Source: UBA2336 sp964419145 (GTDB lineage: Bacteria > Bacteroidota > Bacteroidia > Cytophagales > Cyclobacteriaceae). From it: a stretch of DNA of 64,000 bases. Positions 42,223 to 52,209 of the stretch are shown here, piece by piece (positions within the stretch are counted from its first letter, which is position 1; each line of letters begins with the position of its first letter). The DNA is taken from assembly GCA_964419145.1 (NCBI GenBank), contig CAYQOM010000001.1, positions 186,001-250,000 of the forward strand. Direction: 5' to 3'. Made by a program: the position numbers and the translations under genes. A model generated the notes under the pieces. The model did no database searches and was not told the DNA's origin. It saw nothing but the letters and a program-made list of their open reading frames with translations.

Positions 42223-44751
42223 ATGGAAGCCAAATTCTCTAACCGCGTAAAAGAAGTGATATCGCTGAGCCGTGAAGAAGCTTTACGTCTTGGTCATGAT
42301 TATATCGGTACCGAGCATCTGCTTCTCGGCCTCATTCGTGAGGGCGAAGGCGTTGCTGTGGGGGTGTTGAAAAAATTGGGCGTACCGCTCGATGCATTGC
42401 GTGGAGAGATTGAAAAAATTTCAAAAGGCACAGCCACACACGAAATAAAAAACCTGGCCAACATACCGTTGACCAAAGCTTCCGAGAAAGTGTTGAAGAT
42501 AACCTACCTCGAGGCAAAAATTTTTAAGGCACAGTTAATCGGCACGGAGCATTTGTTGCTCTCCATCCTGCGTGATGCCGATAACCTGGCCACACAAATC
42601 TTAAGCAAGTTCGATGTGAACTACGAAACCGTAAAAGAAATGCTCGAATACCAACACGAAGGTCCACAAGCCGCGTCTGATACTGACGATCCGGATGATG
42701 ATTCATCACGCATCTTTGGTGGCGGGGCCGGAACCGGAAAAGAAAAGAAGGGAACAGAAAAATCACGCACACCTGTGCTGGATAATTTCGGTCGCGACTT
42801 AACCCGCTTAGCCGAAGATGGCAAACTCGACCCGATTGTGGGTCGTGAAAAAGAAATTGAACGCGTTGCCCAGATCCTGAGCCGCAGAAAGAAAAACAAC
42901 CCAATATTAATTGGTGAGCCCGGTGTGGGTAAAACCGCTATCGCAGAAGGGTTAGCGTTGCGCATCATTCAGAAAAAAGTTTCGCGCGTGTTGTTTGGCA
43001 AGCGAGTAGTTACGCTTGACCTCGCTTCGTTGGTTGCCGGTACCAAATACCGCGGCCAGTTTGAGGAGCGCATGAAGGCCGTGATGAACGAACTGGAAAA
43101 ATCTCCGGATGTGATTCTGTTCATCGATGAATTGCACACCATTGTTGGTGCAGGTGGCGCCTCCGGTTCGCTGGATGCGTCCAACATGTTCAAGCCTGCA
43201 TTGGCACGAGGAGAAATCCAATGCATTGGCGCAACTACGTTGGATGAATACCGCCAGTACATCGAGAAAGATGGTGCATTGGCGCGCAGGTTCCAGATGG
43301 TAATGGTGGACTCCACTACACCGGAAGAAACCATCCAGATTTTGGAGAACATCAAAGAAAAATACGAGGATCACCACCACGTACTCTATACCAAAGAAGC
43401 AATTGAGTCATGCGTAAAGTTATCCGATCGCTACATCAGCGACCGCTTTTTGCCCGACAAAGCCATTGACGTGATGGATGAAGCGGGTGCGCGCGTGCAC
43501 ATCAACAACATTCACGTACCGGAAGAAATTGTGAAGCTAGAAGAAGCGATTGAAGATGTGAAGAAAGAAAAGAACCGCGTAGTAAAAAGCCAGAAGTACG
43601 AAGAGGCTGCACAACTGCGCGACAAGGAGAAAAAACTGCTGGAGCAATTAGACATTGCCAAAACCAAGTGGGAAGAAAAAACCCGTACAGAAAAATACAC
43701 CGTGAACGAAGACAACGTGGCCGATGTAATCGCCATGATGACGGGTATTCCCACCAAGCGTATCGCCCAGAAAGAAAGCAATAAGTTGCTGGGCATGGGT
43801 GAAGAGCTGAGCGGCAAGGTAATTGGTCAGGAAGAAGCGATTAAGAAATTAACGAAAGCCATTCAGCGCACACGCGTGGGCTTGAAAGATCCGAAGAAAC
43901 CGATTGGTTCGTTCATCTTCCTCGGCCCAACCGGTGTGGGTAAAACGGAATTAGCCAAAGTACTCGCTACCTATTTGTTTGATAAGGATGATTCGTTGAT
44001 CCGCGTTGACATGAGTGAATACATGGAGAAATTCTCCGTATCACGCTTAGTGGGTGCCCCTCCAGGCTATGTAGGTTATGAAGAAGGTGGACAGCTAACG
44101 GAAAAAGTAAGACGCAAGCCTTACTCAGTTGTGTTGCTGGATGAAATTGAAAAAGCGCATCCTGATGTATTCAACATTTTGCTACAGGTGCTTGACGATG
44201 GTATTCTTACCGATGGGTTAGGCAGACGCGTAGACTTCCGCAACACCATCATCATCATGACATCGAACATTGGTGTTCGCGATTTGAAAGATTTTGGATC
44301 GGGTATCGGTTTCTCAACAGCCGCCAAGCGCGAGAACGAAGAGGATGCGATGAAGTCCACCATTCAGAATGCATTGAAGCGCGTATTCAGTCCTGAATTT
44401 TTGAATCGCCTGGATGATGTGATCGTATTCAACTCGCTGCAGCGCGAGCACATCCATAAGATCATTGACATCACGTTGAAGAAAGTATTTGATCGCATCA
44501 CTGCGTTAGGTTATTTGGTTGAGCTTACCGACAAGGCCAAAGATTTCCTATCAGAAAAAGGATACGACCAACAATTTGGTGCGCGTCCGTTGAACCGGGC
44601 CATCACCAAATACCTGGAAGATCCGGTGGCAGAAGAAATTCTGAAAGGTGAAGTGGAAGAAGGCGGCACCATCATTGCCGACTACGATGGCAAAGGCGAC
44701 CAGCTCACGCTGAAAGTGAAAAAGCCGAAGGCGGCATCGAAGAAAGATTAA
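42223..44751 (+). CDS. clpC: ATP-dependent Clp protease ATP-binding subunit ClpC
   Basis: A Hsp100 unfoldase that feeds ClpP. The 842-residue protein has the double Clp_N repeat (residues 1-150; EALRLGHDYIGTEHLLLGLIREGEG), the first AAA domain with GEPGVGKT near 230, a UVR motif around 448-475 (KNRVVKSQKYEEAAQLRDKEK), and a second AAA domain with GPTGVGKT near 568. This is the standard ClpC layout of Gram-positives, cyanobacteria and Bacteroidota. clpS lies at 17382. A strong terminator follows. Confidence 0.97.
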   Translation: MEAKFSNRVKEVISLSREEALRLGHDYIGTEHLLLGLIREGEGVAVGVLKKLGVPLDALRGEIEKISKGTATHEIKNLANIPLTKASEKVLKITYLEAKIFKAQLIGTEHLLLSILRDADNLATQILSKFDVNYETVKEMLEYQHEGPQAASDTDDPDDDSSRIFGGGAGTGKEKKGTEKSRTPVLDNFGRDLTRLAEDGKLDPIVGREKEIERVAQILSRRKKNNPILIGEPGVGKTAIAEGLALRIIQKKVSRVLFGKRVVTLDLASLVAGTKYRGQFEERMKAVMNELEKSPDVILFIDELHTIVGAGGASGSLDASNMFKPALARGEIQCIGATTLDEYRQYIEKDGALARRFQMVMVDSTTPEETIQILENIKEKYEDHHHVLYTKEAIESCVKLSDRYISDRFLPDKAIDVMDEAGARVHINNIHVPEEIVKLEEAIEDVKKEKNRVVKSQKYEEAAQLRDKEKKLLEQLDIAKTKWEEKTRTEKYTVNEDNVADVIAMMTGIPTKRIAQKESNKLLGMGEELSGKVIGQEEAIKKLTKAIQRTRVGLKDPKKPIGSFIFLGPTGVGKTELAKVLATYLFDKDDSLIRVDMSEYMEKFSVSRLVGAPPGYVGYEEGGQLTEKVRRKPYSVVLLDEIEKAHPDVFNILLQVLDDGILTDGLGRRVDFRNTIIIMTSNIGVRDLKDFGSGIGFSTAAKRENEEDAMKSTIQNALKRVFSPEFLNRLDDVIVFNSLQREHIHKIIDITLKKVFDRITALGYLVELTDKAKDFLSEKGYDQQFGARPLNRAITKYLEDPVAEEILKGEVEEGGTIIADYDGKGDQLTLKVKKPKAASKKD

Positions 44752-44754
44752 GTT

Positions 44755-44780
44755 AAAAAGCGGGGTGACCCGCTTTTTTT
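44755..44780 (+). terminator. Rho-independent terminator after clpC
   Basis: AAAAAGCGGG (44755-44764), loop GTGA and CCCGCTTTTT (44769-44778) with further T residues. Confidence 0.9.
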
Positions 44781-44898
44781 ATTGGCTTGCAGGATGCGCT
44801 AAAAACTTCGTGCCTTTGAGCATTGGTGACTGCTTTGCGTAAGGTCAGTTAATAAAACAAAACCTTTTCTTCCATTTTCCGGTATATAGCAATGCACC

Positions 44899-46605
44899 AT
44901 GAAACTCCGGAACCTCGCCATACTCTTCGTTACATTGCTTTCCTTACCGGAAGGATTTCGGGCGAATGCCCAGGCTCACCAAAAAATTGACAGCCTTGCC
45001 CTGTTGCTGAATAAGCACCCACAGGAAGACACTCTTCGGGTTCGGCTGCTCAACCAGCTTGGCTTTGAATACTGGACCATTAACCCGCAGCAATCTGAGC
45101 GCTATGGCCGCGAAGCGCACCGGCTGGCCACCCAACTCAACGATGAAAACGGATTGGCGATGGCATACCGGGTAGTCGGTGTTTCATACTGGTCGCGGGG
45201 CGAATTTTATCACGCCCTGGTGCACTTGTTTAAAAGTCAGGAGTTGTATAAAAAACTAGGCGACCACTTGGGTGAAGGCAACGCCACGATGAACATTGGA
45301 TTGGTGTATGCCGATCAGAAAGACTACGGACGTGCGCTGGAACATTTTCTTCGCGCCAACCAACTGTTTGAAAAATTGGGGCGGGATGATCGCATCGGCA
45401 TTACGTACAATAAAATCGGCTCAGTGTATCTTGAAAAAGGTGAACTCGACAAAGCCAGCAAATATTTGTTTGATGGCCTCGACATTCACACCCGAAATAA
45501 TTTTGCATTTGGTATTTTGGAAGCCTGCAACCGCATTGGGCTGTACTACCGCGATAAAGGTCAGCTAAAGGAAGCCGAAGATTACCTGCAGCGTTCATTG
45601 GCCATTGCTGAAGAGAACAAAGACCTTGAACACCTGGTCAAAAATCTTGAAAACCTGGCCAGCGTGTACATCCGGCAAGGAAACCTGGGTAAAGCAAAAT
45701 CATTTCTGGATCGTGCCTTACCACTGGCGCAGGAACATCAATATAAAAAATGGCTGCGCGACATCTACAAAGATTACAAGGATGTATATGCCCTTCGCAA
45801 CGATTACCCGCGTGCATTTACCTATGCTGAAAAATTTGAAGCCATAAAAGACAGCATCTTCAGCGAAGAGAAAGCCGCACAGTTGGCAAACCTGGAACTG
45901 GAACACCAAATGGCCGAACAACAACAGGCCATTAAACTGAAAGAAAAAGAAATTCAGTTGCTGCAACAGCAAACCCGTTTCGACAAGCTGATCAGAATTT
46001 CCCTGATCTCGGGTACGATACTCGCGCTCATCCTGGTTTATATCGTGTTGCGTAATCAGCGATACCGGTATAAAAAGAATCAGGAATTGCTGGAAAGAAA
46101 CCATGCGTTGGCCGAGAAGGAGCTGGAAAATGCCCGCCTCAAAGAAATTGAACTGCAGCACGCACTGGAGTTTAAAAACAAGGAGCTTACTGCGTATACG
46201 GTGAACTTCATCCGCAAAAATGAGCTCATTGAAGAACTCAAGGAAAAAATCATTTCACTGAAAAATACCTCACAACAACCCCAAACCGAGTTGAACACCT
46301 TGCTGAACCTGGTGCAGCAAAACACCAGCATCGACCGCGATTGGGATGATTTTAAGCGTACCTTTGAAAATGTACACCACAATTTTTTTGGAAACCTGCT
46401 AAATCAATATCCCGATCTGACTCCGGCTGAATTGCGGTTGTGCGCCCTCATTTGCCTCAACCTGTCGGCCAAGGAAATGGCGTCCCTCATGGGCATCTCA
46501 CCCGACAGCGTGAAGACCGCCCGCTACCGGCTGCGTAAAAAATTCGGGCTGGAACAGGAACAAGGCCTGGATGAATTTGTGGTGCGGTTCACTCAATTGC
46601 AGTAA
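44899..46605 (+). CDS. TPR protein with membrane segment and C-terminal LuxR-type helix-turn-helix
   Basis: A 568-residue protein. A signal peptide (residues 1-25) leads into about six TPR repeats (35-330), then a coiled coil, a membrane helix at about 375-392 (IRISLISGTILALILVYIVL), another coiled coil, and a C-terminal HTH (LTPAELRLCALICLNLSAKEMASLMGISPDSVKTARYRLRKKFGL) at about 500-555. This is the layout of many Bacteroidota one-component regulators: TPR sensor outside, DNA-binding domain inside. Target genes unknown; the neighbouring TPR gene downstream is a candidate. Confidence 0.9.
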   Translation: MKLRNLAILFVTLLSLPEGFRANAQAHQKIDSLALLLNKHPQEDTLRVRLLNQLGFEYWTINPQQSERYGREAHRLATQLNDENGLAMAYRVVGVSYWSRGEFYHALVHLFKSQELYKKLGDHLGEGNATMNIGLVYADQKDYGRALEHFLRANQLFEKLGRDDRIGITYNKIGSVYLEKGELDKASKYLFDGLDIHTRNNFAFGILEACNRIGLYYRDKGQLKEAEDYLQRSLAIAEENKDLEHLVKNLENLASVYIRQGNLGKAKSFLDRALPLAQEHQYKKWLRDIYKDYKDVYALRNDYPRAFTYAEKFEAIKDSIFSEEKAAQLANLELEHQMAEQQQAIKLKEKEIQLLQQQTRFDKLIRISLISGTILALILVYIVLRNQRYRYKKNQELLERNHALAEKELENARLKEIELQHALEFKNKELTAYTVNFIRKNELIEELKEKIISLKNTSQQPQTELNTLLNLVQQNTSIDRDWDDFKRTFENVHHNFFGNLLNQYPDLTPAELRLCALICLNLSAKEMASLMGISPDSVKTARYRLRKKFGLEQEQGLDEFVVRFTQLQ

Positions 46606-46718
46606 AAACACGGTTGTCTACCATTTGTCTACCGCCCGGTTACGTTTTGTTAACGTCTTCCGTCAACCCACTGCCCGATCATTCGTAACTTGGGTTGAAC
46701 AAAGAATAATAGAACGCA

Positions 46719-48467
46719 ATGAAAAAATCGACCAAAATCAATGTAGTGTTTGCGGGCGTGATGGTGGGGTTAGTGGCTTTTCTGATTACCATGAAATCGT
46801 GTACGCAGCAAGCCATCCGCGAATCGTTTAAAGCCCCGTTGCTCAATAACATGGGCGACTATCAATTACCGGTTACAACAAAATCCGAATATGCAGGCAA
46901 ATTTGTAACACAGGGTATTATCATGGCCAATGCCTTTAATCACGGAGAAGCTGCGCGGTCGTTCCGTGAAGCCATCCGGCTTGACAGCACCTGTGCCATG
47001 GCCCATTGGGGATTGGCCTATGTGCTGGGCCCCAATTACAACACCAGCAATCAGGGTGATACCCAGGAGATACAACGTGCAGTTGAAAAGGCACTTCAAT
47101 ACAGCAAAGAAGCCACTCCATGGGAGCGTGCTGTCATTGAAGCACTGGCTGTGAAGTTTCCGTTAAACGGTGAAGCCAATGGAGAAGCCTATGAATCAGC
47201 CATGCGGAAAGTCTATCAGCAACTGCCGGATAATGATTTTGTAGTAACCCTGTTTGCCGAATCGATCATGAATCTCCATGCCTGGGATTTATATACAAGA
47301 AAGGGCGGACAACCCAAGCCGTGGACACCCGAAATTGTATCGCTGTTGGAACACGCGATGAAATTGAATTCAAAAAATCCGTTAGCCAATCACCTGTATT
47401 TGCATGCTACGGAAGCCGCTCCTGATGTGGAAAAGGCGTTGGCTGCAGCCGATCGGTTAAAGACACTCGTACCCGGTGCCGGCCACCTGATTCACATGCC
47501 TTCGCACATTTACATCAACACGGGAGATTATTATGAAGGATCAATGGCGAATGAAGAAGCCGTTCGCGTTGACAGCGCTTACATTGCACAATGTCTGGTA
47601 GAAGGTGTTTATCCACAAATTTATTATCCGCACAACTGGCATTTTCTTGCCGCCACCGCAGCATTGGAAGGTCGCGGAGGCCGTTCGCTGGAAGCCGCAT
47701 TCAAAACAGCCGACATCATTGATCGTAATTATTTGCGACAGGAAGGATTTGAAACCACGCAACACTACATCACCATTCCGTATAATGTGTTGGTTAAGTT
47801 TTCGCAATGGGAAAAGATACTGGCTTTGCCACAACCCGATGAAGACCTCTATTATCCACGCGCCATCTGGCACTATGCCCGCGGAATGGCACTGGCCAAC
47901 ACAGCTAACCTCGACCAGGCACGTACCGAGTTGGATTCTCTGAAAAGTCTGGCTGAAACCGATGCGGTAAAAACCATGATGATCTGGGAAATCAACACCA
48001 CAGCCGACATCGCCAATATTGCCATTCATGTACTCGAAGCTGAAATTCTCCGCCTAAGCGGAAATCCAGAAAAAGCAATTGAGCATTATACGCTGGCGAT
48101 TGAGCTTGAAGATCAGTTGAATTACAACGAACCACCCGATTGGTTTTTCTCCGTCCGTCATTTCCTGGGCAATCTGTACCTGAATATTAACAAACCCAAA
48201 GAAGCGGAAGCAGTTTTTCGTGAGGACTTATCGTACTGGGTGAAAAATGGTTTTGCCCTGAATGGTCTGTACCACAGTTTGCTGATGCAGCAACGAACAG
48301 AAGAAGCTGAATCAGTAAAAAAGGAATTTGAAAAAGCCTGGAAGCGTGCTGATTCAACTTTAAAATATGCGCGTGTTGATGAAGCCAGCCGTCCAAACCT
48401 GGTGATTCGCGTAGACGAAACCACACCCAACAACCTCGTTTATCTGGCTGGAATATTATGCAAATAA
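46719..48467 (+). CDS. TPR-rich protein of unknown function
   Basis: A 582-residue protein with an N-terminal membrane segment (FAGVMVGLVAFLITMKSC; the cysteine might be a lipobox but the sequence around it is poor) and several TPR repeats (EAARSFREAIRLDSTCAMAHWGLAYVLG, and again near 430-540). It includes conserved stretches HLYLHATEA and HIYINTGDYYEGSMANEEAV typical of a Bacteroidota/Proteobacteria TPR family without known function. It is followed by an overlapping small gene. Confidence 0.8.
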   Translation: MKKSTKINVVFAGVMVGLVAFLITMKSCTQQAIRESFKAPLLNNMGDYQLPVTTKSEYAGKFVTQGIIMANAFNHGEAARSFREAIRLDSTCAMAHWGLAYVLGPNYNTSNQGDTQEIQRAVEKALQYSKEATPWERAVIEALAVKFPLNGEANGEAYESAMRKVYQQLPDNDFVVTLFAESIMNLHAWDLYTRKGGQPKPWTPEIVSLLEHAMKLNSKNPLANHLYLHATEAAPDVEKALAAADRLKTLVPGAGHLIHMPSHIYINTGDYYEGSMANEEAVRVDSAYIAQCLVEGVYPQIYYPHNWHFLAATAALEGRGGRSLEAAFKTADIIDRNYLRQEGFETTQHYITIPYNVLVKFSQWEKILALPQPDEDLYYPRAIWHYARGMALANTANLDQARTELDSLKSLAETDAVKTMMIWEINTTADIANIAIHVLEAEILRLSGNPEKAIEHYTLAIELEDQLNYNEPPDWFFSVRHFLGNLYLNINKPKEAEAVFREDLSYWVKNGFALNGLYHSLLMQQRTEEAESVKKEFEKAWKRADSTLKYARVDEASRPNLVIRVDETTPNNLVYLAGILCK

Positions 48468-48946
48468 TTCCCATGAATGTCCGGAAAACATTAAGCTACC
48501 GGCAACTCAACACGGGAAATGTCAAGGATGTATTTCCCCTGTTGTGCCCTGTACGCGAACTGGATTGGCTTGATGGTTGGCAATGCACACTTGTTCATTC
48601 AACCTCCGGGTTGATTGAGCAAGGCTGTGTATTTACCACACCTCACCACGGAAAGCAGGAAACAACCTGGTATGTTACACAGTATGATCAGGCAAATTAT
48701 TCCGTTGAATTTGTGCGGGTAACGCCCGGTGAATCAGTTGTGAAGATCAACATTGTTTTACAGGCAATCAGTCAGGATTCCACTGAAGCGAACATCACCT
48801 ATGAATACACCAGCTTAAACGAAACACAAAACCGTTTTATTCAGACCGAACTGGAACACGAATTCAAAAGGTCGATGATGTGGTGGGAAAAAGCGATCAA
48901 TCACTATTTGAAAACGGGTGAGAAACTTTTAAAAAATATTATGTAA
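48458..48946 (+). CDS. Small SRPBCC-like protein
   Basis: A 162-residue protein (or 157 from the second ATG at 48473). The pattern of a helix, a long beta sheet and a C-terminal helix (LYHS-type ending FKRSMMWWEKAINHYLKTG) fits the SRPBCC / START-like ligand-binding fold, e.g. PVFPLLCPVRELDWLDGW near the N-terminus. The first ATG overlaps the end of the TPR gene by ten bases, so the genes are probably cotranscribed. Ligand unknown. Confidence 0.65.
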   Translation: MQIIPMNVRKTLSYRQLNTGNVKDVFPLLCPVRELDWLDGWQCTLVHSTSGLIEQGCVFTTPHHGKQETTWYVTQYDQANYSVEFVRVTPGESVVKINIVLQAISQDSTEANITYEYTSLNETQNRFIQTELEHEFKRSMMWWEKAINHYLKTGEKLLKNIM

Positions 48947-48966
48947 CAATTATTAATTAGTCTTTG

Positions 48967-50097
48967 ATGGAAAAAATATTCTATTTGCTTCTACTGATAA
49001 ATCACCTTGTTTTAGCGCAACCAAATCAAGGTAGAGACATACTCAAAAAAAATATTGCCTTGTCCACAGGCATAACCATGACCTACAATGAGATTGGAAA
49101 AGCAGGTGGCGAAACGGTGATTCTTCTTCACGGTTATACCGATACGAAACGATCATTCGAAACTACAATCCAACACCTCAACACACTTGATCCAACTTTA
49201 AAAATTTATGCACTTGATCAGCGAGGACATGGAGAGTCGTCAATGCCTGCTGAAGACCGCTGTGCGCAATCACCAGAGTTGTGCTTTACGCCTGCCGATT
49301 TTGCAAAGGATGTAATTGCGTTTATGGATGCAAAAAATATCGTTAAGGCTTTCATTGTGGGACATTCCATGGGCAGCATTCATACCCAGGAATTGGCCTT
49401 GCGTTATCCTGAGCGACTAAAGGGAATTGTGTTAATCGGCTCATTTATCAATGGAACAGAAATGCCATTCATTCAGGACTTTCTGATCGGGAGTATTCTT
49501 GAAAATCTATGGCGCAATGAACTTGAAAAGGATGGAGATTTTCGTTGGCCGGTTGATGCATACACCCTAAAACCAATCGACATGAAGCCCAACTTAACCC
49601 GTTGGATTAAAACGGAGTGGACTGTTGACCCCACAGCAAAAGATGAGTTGGTTAATGCCATCTATGCCGATGCCATGCAGCTGAAACTGGGAACCTGGAT
49701 TGGTGCCATCAAAGCATTGGCGAAAGTGGATAATCGTGAGGCGCTAAAGAATCTCAAAGTTCCGGCATTGGTGTTGTGGGCCACACAGGACAACGCCTGT
49801 CCTGAATCGCAGCAAATCATGTTAAAAGAATCGCTGGATGAGGCTGTGAGGAAAAATAACATTATTTATATCTTCAAAACATACGGAAAAGAACCACTTC
49901 CGGAATCAGGATTACAGGAAAACGAATTGGGCCATAACCTGCAATGGGGAGCACCGATACACGTAGCGGAAGATATCTATTCTTTTATAACAACCGGATT
50001 GGCAAAATCCGGATTGCCCTATGCCAATCCGAAAAACCTTAGGGAAGTTTTGGTCTTAAAAAACGGGAGCAACATTATTCAAAAAGGAAAGAGGTAA
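48967..50097 (+). CDS. Secreted alpha/beta hydrolase
   Basis: From the ATG at 48967 (376 residues) a signal peptide (MEKIFYLLLLINHLVLAQ) is followed by an alpha/beta hydrolase fold: oxyanion region ILLHGYTDTKRSFE, LDQRGHGES, the nucleophile serine in GHSMGS, an aspartate after VLWATQDNACPES, and the histidine in ELGHNLQWGAP. The catalytic triad is thus probably complete. The substrate is unknown; the protein should act in the periplasm or outside. Confidence 0.88.
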   Translation: MEKIFYLLLLINHLVLAQPNQGRDILKKNIALSTGITMTYNEIGKAGGETVILLHGYTDTKRSFETTIQHLNTLDPTLKIYALDQRGHGESSMPAEDRCAQSPELCFTPADFAKDVIAFMDAKNIVKAFIVGHSMGSIHTQELALRYPERLKGIVLIGSFINGTEMPFIQDFLIGSILENLWRNELEKDGDFRWPVDAYTLKPIDMKPNLTRWIKTEWTVDPTAKDELVNAIYADAMQLKLGTWIGAIKALAKVDNREALKNLKVPALVLWATQDNACPESQQIMLKESLDEAVRKNNIIYIFKTYGKEPLPESGLQENELGHNLQWGAPIHVAEDIYSFITTGLAKSGLPYANPKNLREVLVLKNGSNIIQKGKR

Positions 50098-50123
50098 TCA
50101 CGGTTCGAAATGGCGATGTTCTT

Positions 50124-52196
50124 TTAATACCCTCCAAAATACTTTCGCAAAAACCACTCGGCCCCAATCAGCAACAGCAGTACGAAGAAGATCCATTTCA
50201 GGTTGATGAGCGAATCGTAACGCTCTTCACTGCGGATAACACTTCGTGCTTCTGCTTGCACAAGTTTCTGTTGCGCTTCATTCCATTGCGCCAAAGTATG
50301 AAACACGCCTCCGCTGGACTGTGACAGTTTCCGCAGTAAATCGAAATCGGCTGTGAGGTTTTGTAACTCAATCTGTTGCTCAAAAACCAAAAACTGTCCA
50401 CGAATTTCTTCTGTCTTTCCATCTAAGGCAGTGGATGAACGATACCGATACACACCTTCGCGTAAGCCATTGATGGCGTACCGGCTGTTACCCGGACTTA
50501 GTATATAACTATATTGTGTGCGCTTACCTTGTTCATCCGTCAACTCCAGGCTGACTGTGTTTCCATAAATCGGTTCGTAAATATCATTGTACACCTGGCT
50601 TTCAAACACTACCGGTTCCGTATCGGCAAATTGTTGTTGCGTGGTGTAGCTTCTGAATTTGCGCTTATCATCGGTAGTGCTTAAAAACTGTACAAGTTTT
50701 CCAATCAATTCATCAAAGGCTTCTGTTTTCTCTGTTCGCGAAAATTCGTGCAGTCGCCAGCGCCACATGCCCTCACCCATCATGATGGCTGTTTTGCGTT
50801 CCTCGCTTAAAATATAGAGTAGCGGCTTTTCCGTTGTCAGGTTTCCAACGCGTTGAAAGAGCAAGGGCGTAATCGTTGGTGGCAGCACCAATTTTCCGAA
50901 GTGCACCTGAACGGGGGGGTAACCGGCAAATGCCGTGTTAACTTCCGCAGAGAGTGTAAAGTTTGCAAATGCCGGATTGGGCGATGGCGTTACTTCGTCA
51001 AATTGTCGGGGCGGTTGCTCAAACACCAGCGGCAATTGTTGTTGCGCCACCTGGTTGAGGTCAGTTGTGGGACCAACCATCAAAAACAACGAAGTGCGAC
51101 TTCGTGCAAAACGTTGAAACACATCACGCGTGCGGCCACGTTGATCCGGAGTTTGATGAAAAATGGCCAGGTCAATATTTTCCGGTTGCAGATTTGCCGG
51201 GGCGGTTTCTTCAATTCCAGGTATGTGCAACAGAAATTCAAGGTTTGAATTTTGTTCGATTACCGAGCGCAAGGCTTTGATGTCGGGATGGGGTGCAGCG
51301 GCTACCAACAGAATTTTCTTTCTTCCCTCCACCACTTCAATAAAAACAGAGGCGCGATTGTTCTTCACATTTCGTTCCTGTGGCTTGGTCTCTACCTGAA
51401 CATCCCATCGTTGAATGCCTTGTTCAGATGCTTCCGGCTGAAAATCAAACACCAATAAACCATCACCTGTCAGGCGCTTGGTCTGCCGATCGACTACAGC
51501 ATTTTTATGCCGGAGTGTTACCAACACCTCTTCAGAAGAAAAGCCCTTCACCGCTACTTCAACACGCAAGGGAAATTTATTTCCCTGATACGCCACCTTA
51601 TTATAAATAACATTTTTAATCATCAGGTCGGCACGCGGAGTGGTATCGCCTACGCCAACCGTATGTACCGGAAAGCTGTAGTTACCATACGCGGGTGACA
51701 ACCCAGTGTTGTAAATTCCATCAGACACAAACAATGCACCAGCCACATTCCGGCCTTCGTACCGGTTGGTGATGGTGCGCAAGGCTTCATGCACATTCGT
51801 TGAAGCTGCACTAAATGAATTATCAAATCCTTCACCCGATAAATTCATGGTTATGGCTTCGTAGCCATTATCCGTTAGCGCGGAATGCAATTCAGTAACC
51901 TGAGCTTCCAGTTGGCTGCGAACAACAGAATCAATTGACTCCTTTATAGATAAGGAATTATCCTGCAACAAAACGAACACCGGTTTCTCATAGGTGTTTT
52001 GCGCATAGCGAATAATGGGGCCCAACAGAAAAAACGTGAGCAAAAAAACCACCAGCGCGCGCACGACAAACAAACCACGGTTTAAGGTCACACTCCACGG
52101 GTGTTTGCTCGTATACAACAACCACGCATAGCCAACACCTGCTGCAATGCACAGCAACACAAACCCGGGTGACGATTCAAAAATCAAGTGCTTCAT
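50124..52196 (-). CDS. VWA-like membrane protein
   Basis: A 690-residue protein with two N-terminal membrane segments, a periplasmic region of about 600 residues and a C-terminal membrane helix (WIFFVLLLLIGAEWFLRKYF). The periplasmic part begins with a VWA-like domain (FVLLQDNSLSIKESIDS, GALFVSDGIYNTG), in which the MIDAS DxSxS pattern is degenerate (DNSLS). This is like the BatA-associated or DUF4159-type membrane proteins of Bacteroidota. Function unknown. It precedes rarA by 13 bases in antisense sense of order: rarA lies upstream on the other side, same strand. Confidence 0.78.
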   Translation of the reverse strand: MKHLIFESSPGFVLLCIAAGVGYAWLLYTSKHPWSVTLNRGLFVVRALVVFLLTFFLLGPIIRYAQNTYEKPVFVLLQDNSLSIKESIDSVVRSQLEAQVTELHSALTDNGYEAITMNLSGEGFDNSFSAASTNVHEALRTITNRYEGRNVAGALFVSDGIYNTGLSPAYGNYSFPVHTVGVGDTTPRADLMIKNVIYNKVAYQGNKFPLRVEVAVKGFSSEEVLVTLRHKNAVVDRQTKRLTGDGLLVFDFQPEASEQGIQRWDVQVETKPQERNVKNNRASVFIEVVEGRKKILLVAAAPHPDIKALRSVIEQNSNLEFLLHIPGIEETAPANLQPENIDLAIFHQTPDQRGRTRDVFQRFARSRTSLFLMVGPTTDLNQVAQQQLPLVFEQPPRQFDEVTPSPNPAFANFTLSAEVNTAFAGYPPVQVHFGKLVLPPTITPLLFQRVGNLTTEKPLLYILSEERKTAIMMGEGMWRWRLHEFSRTEKTEAFDELIGKLVQFLSTTDDKRKFRSYTTQQQFADTEPVVFESQVYNDIYEPIYGNTVSLELTDEQGKRTQYSYILSPGNSRYAINGLREGVYRYRSSTALDGKTEEIRGQFLVFEQQIELQNLTADFDLLRKLSQSSGGVFHTLAQWNEAQQKLVQAEARSVIRSEERYDSLINLKWIFFVLLLLIGAEWFLRKYFGGY

Positions 52197-52209
52197 TCGC
52201 TTCAGCTAT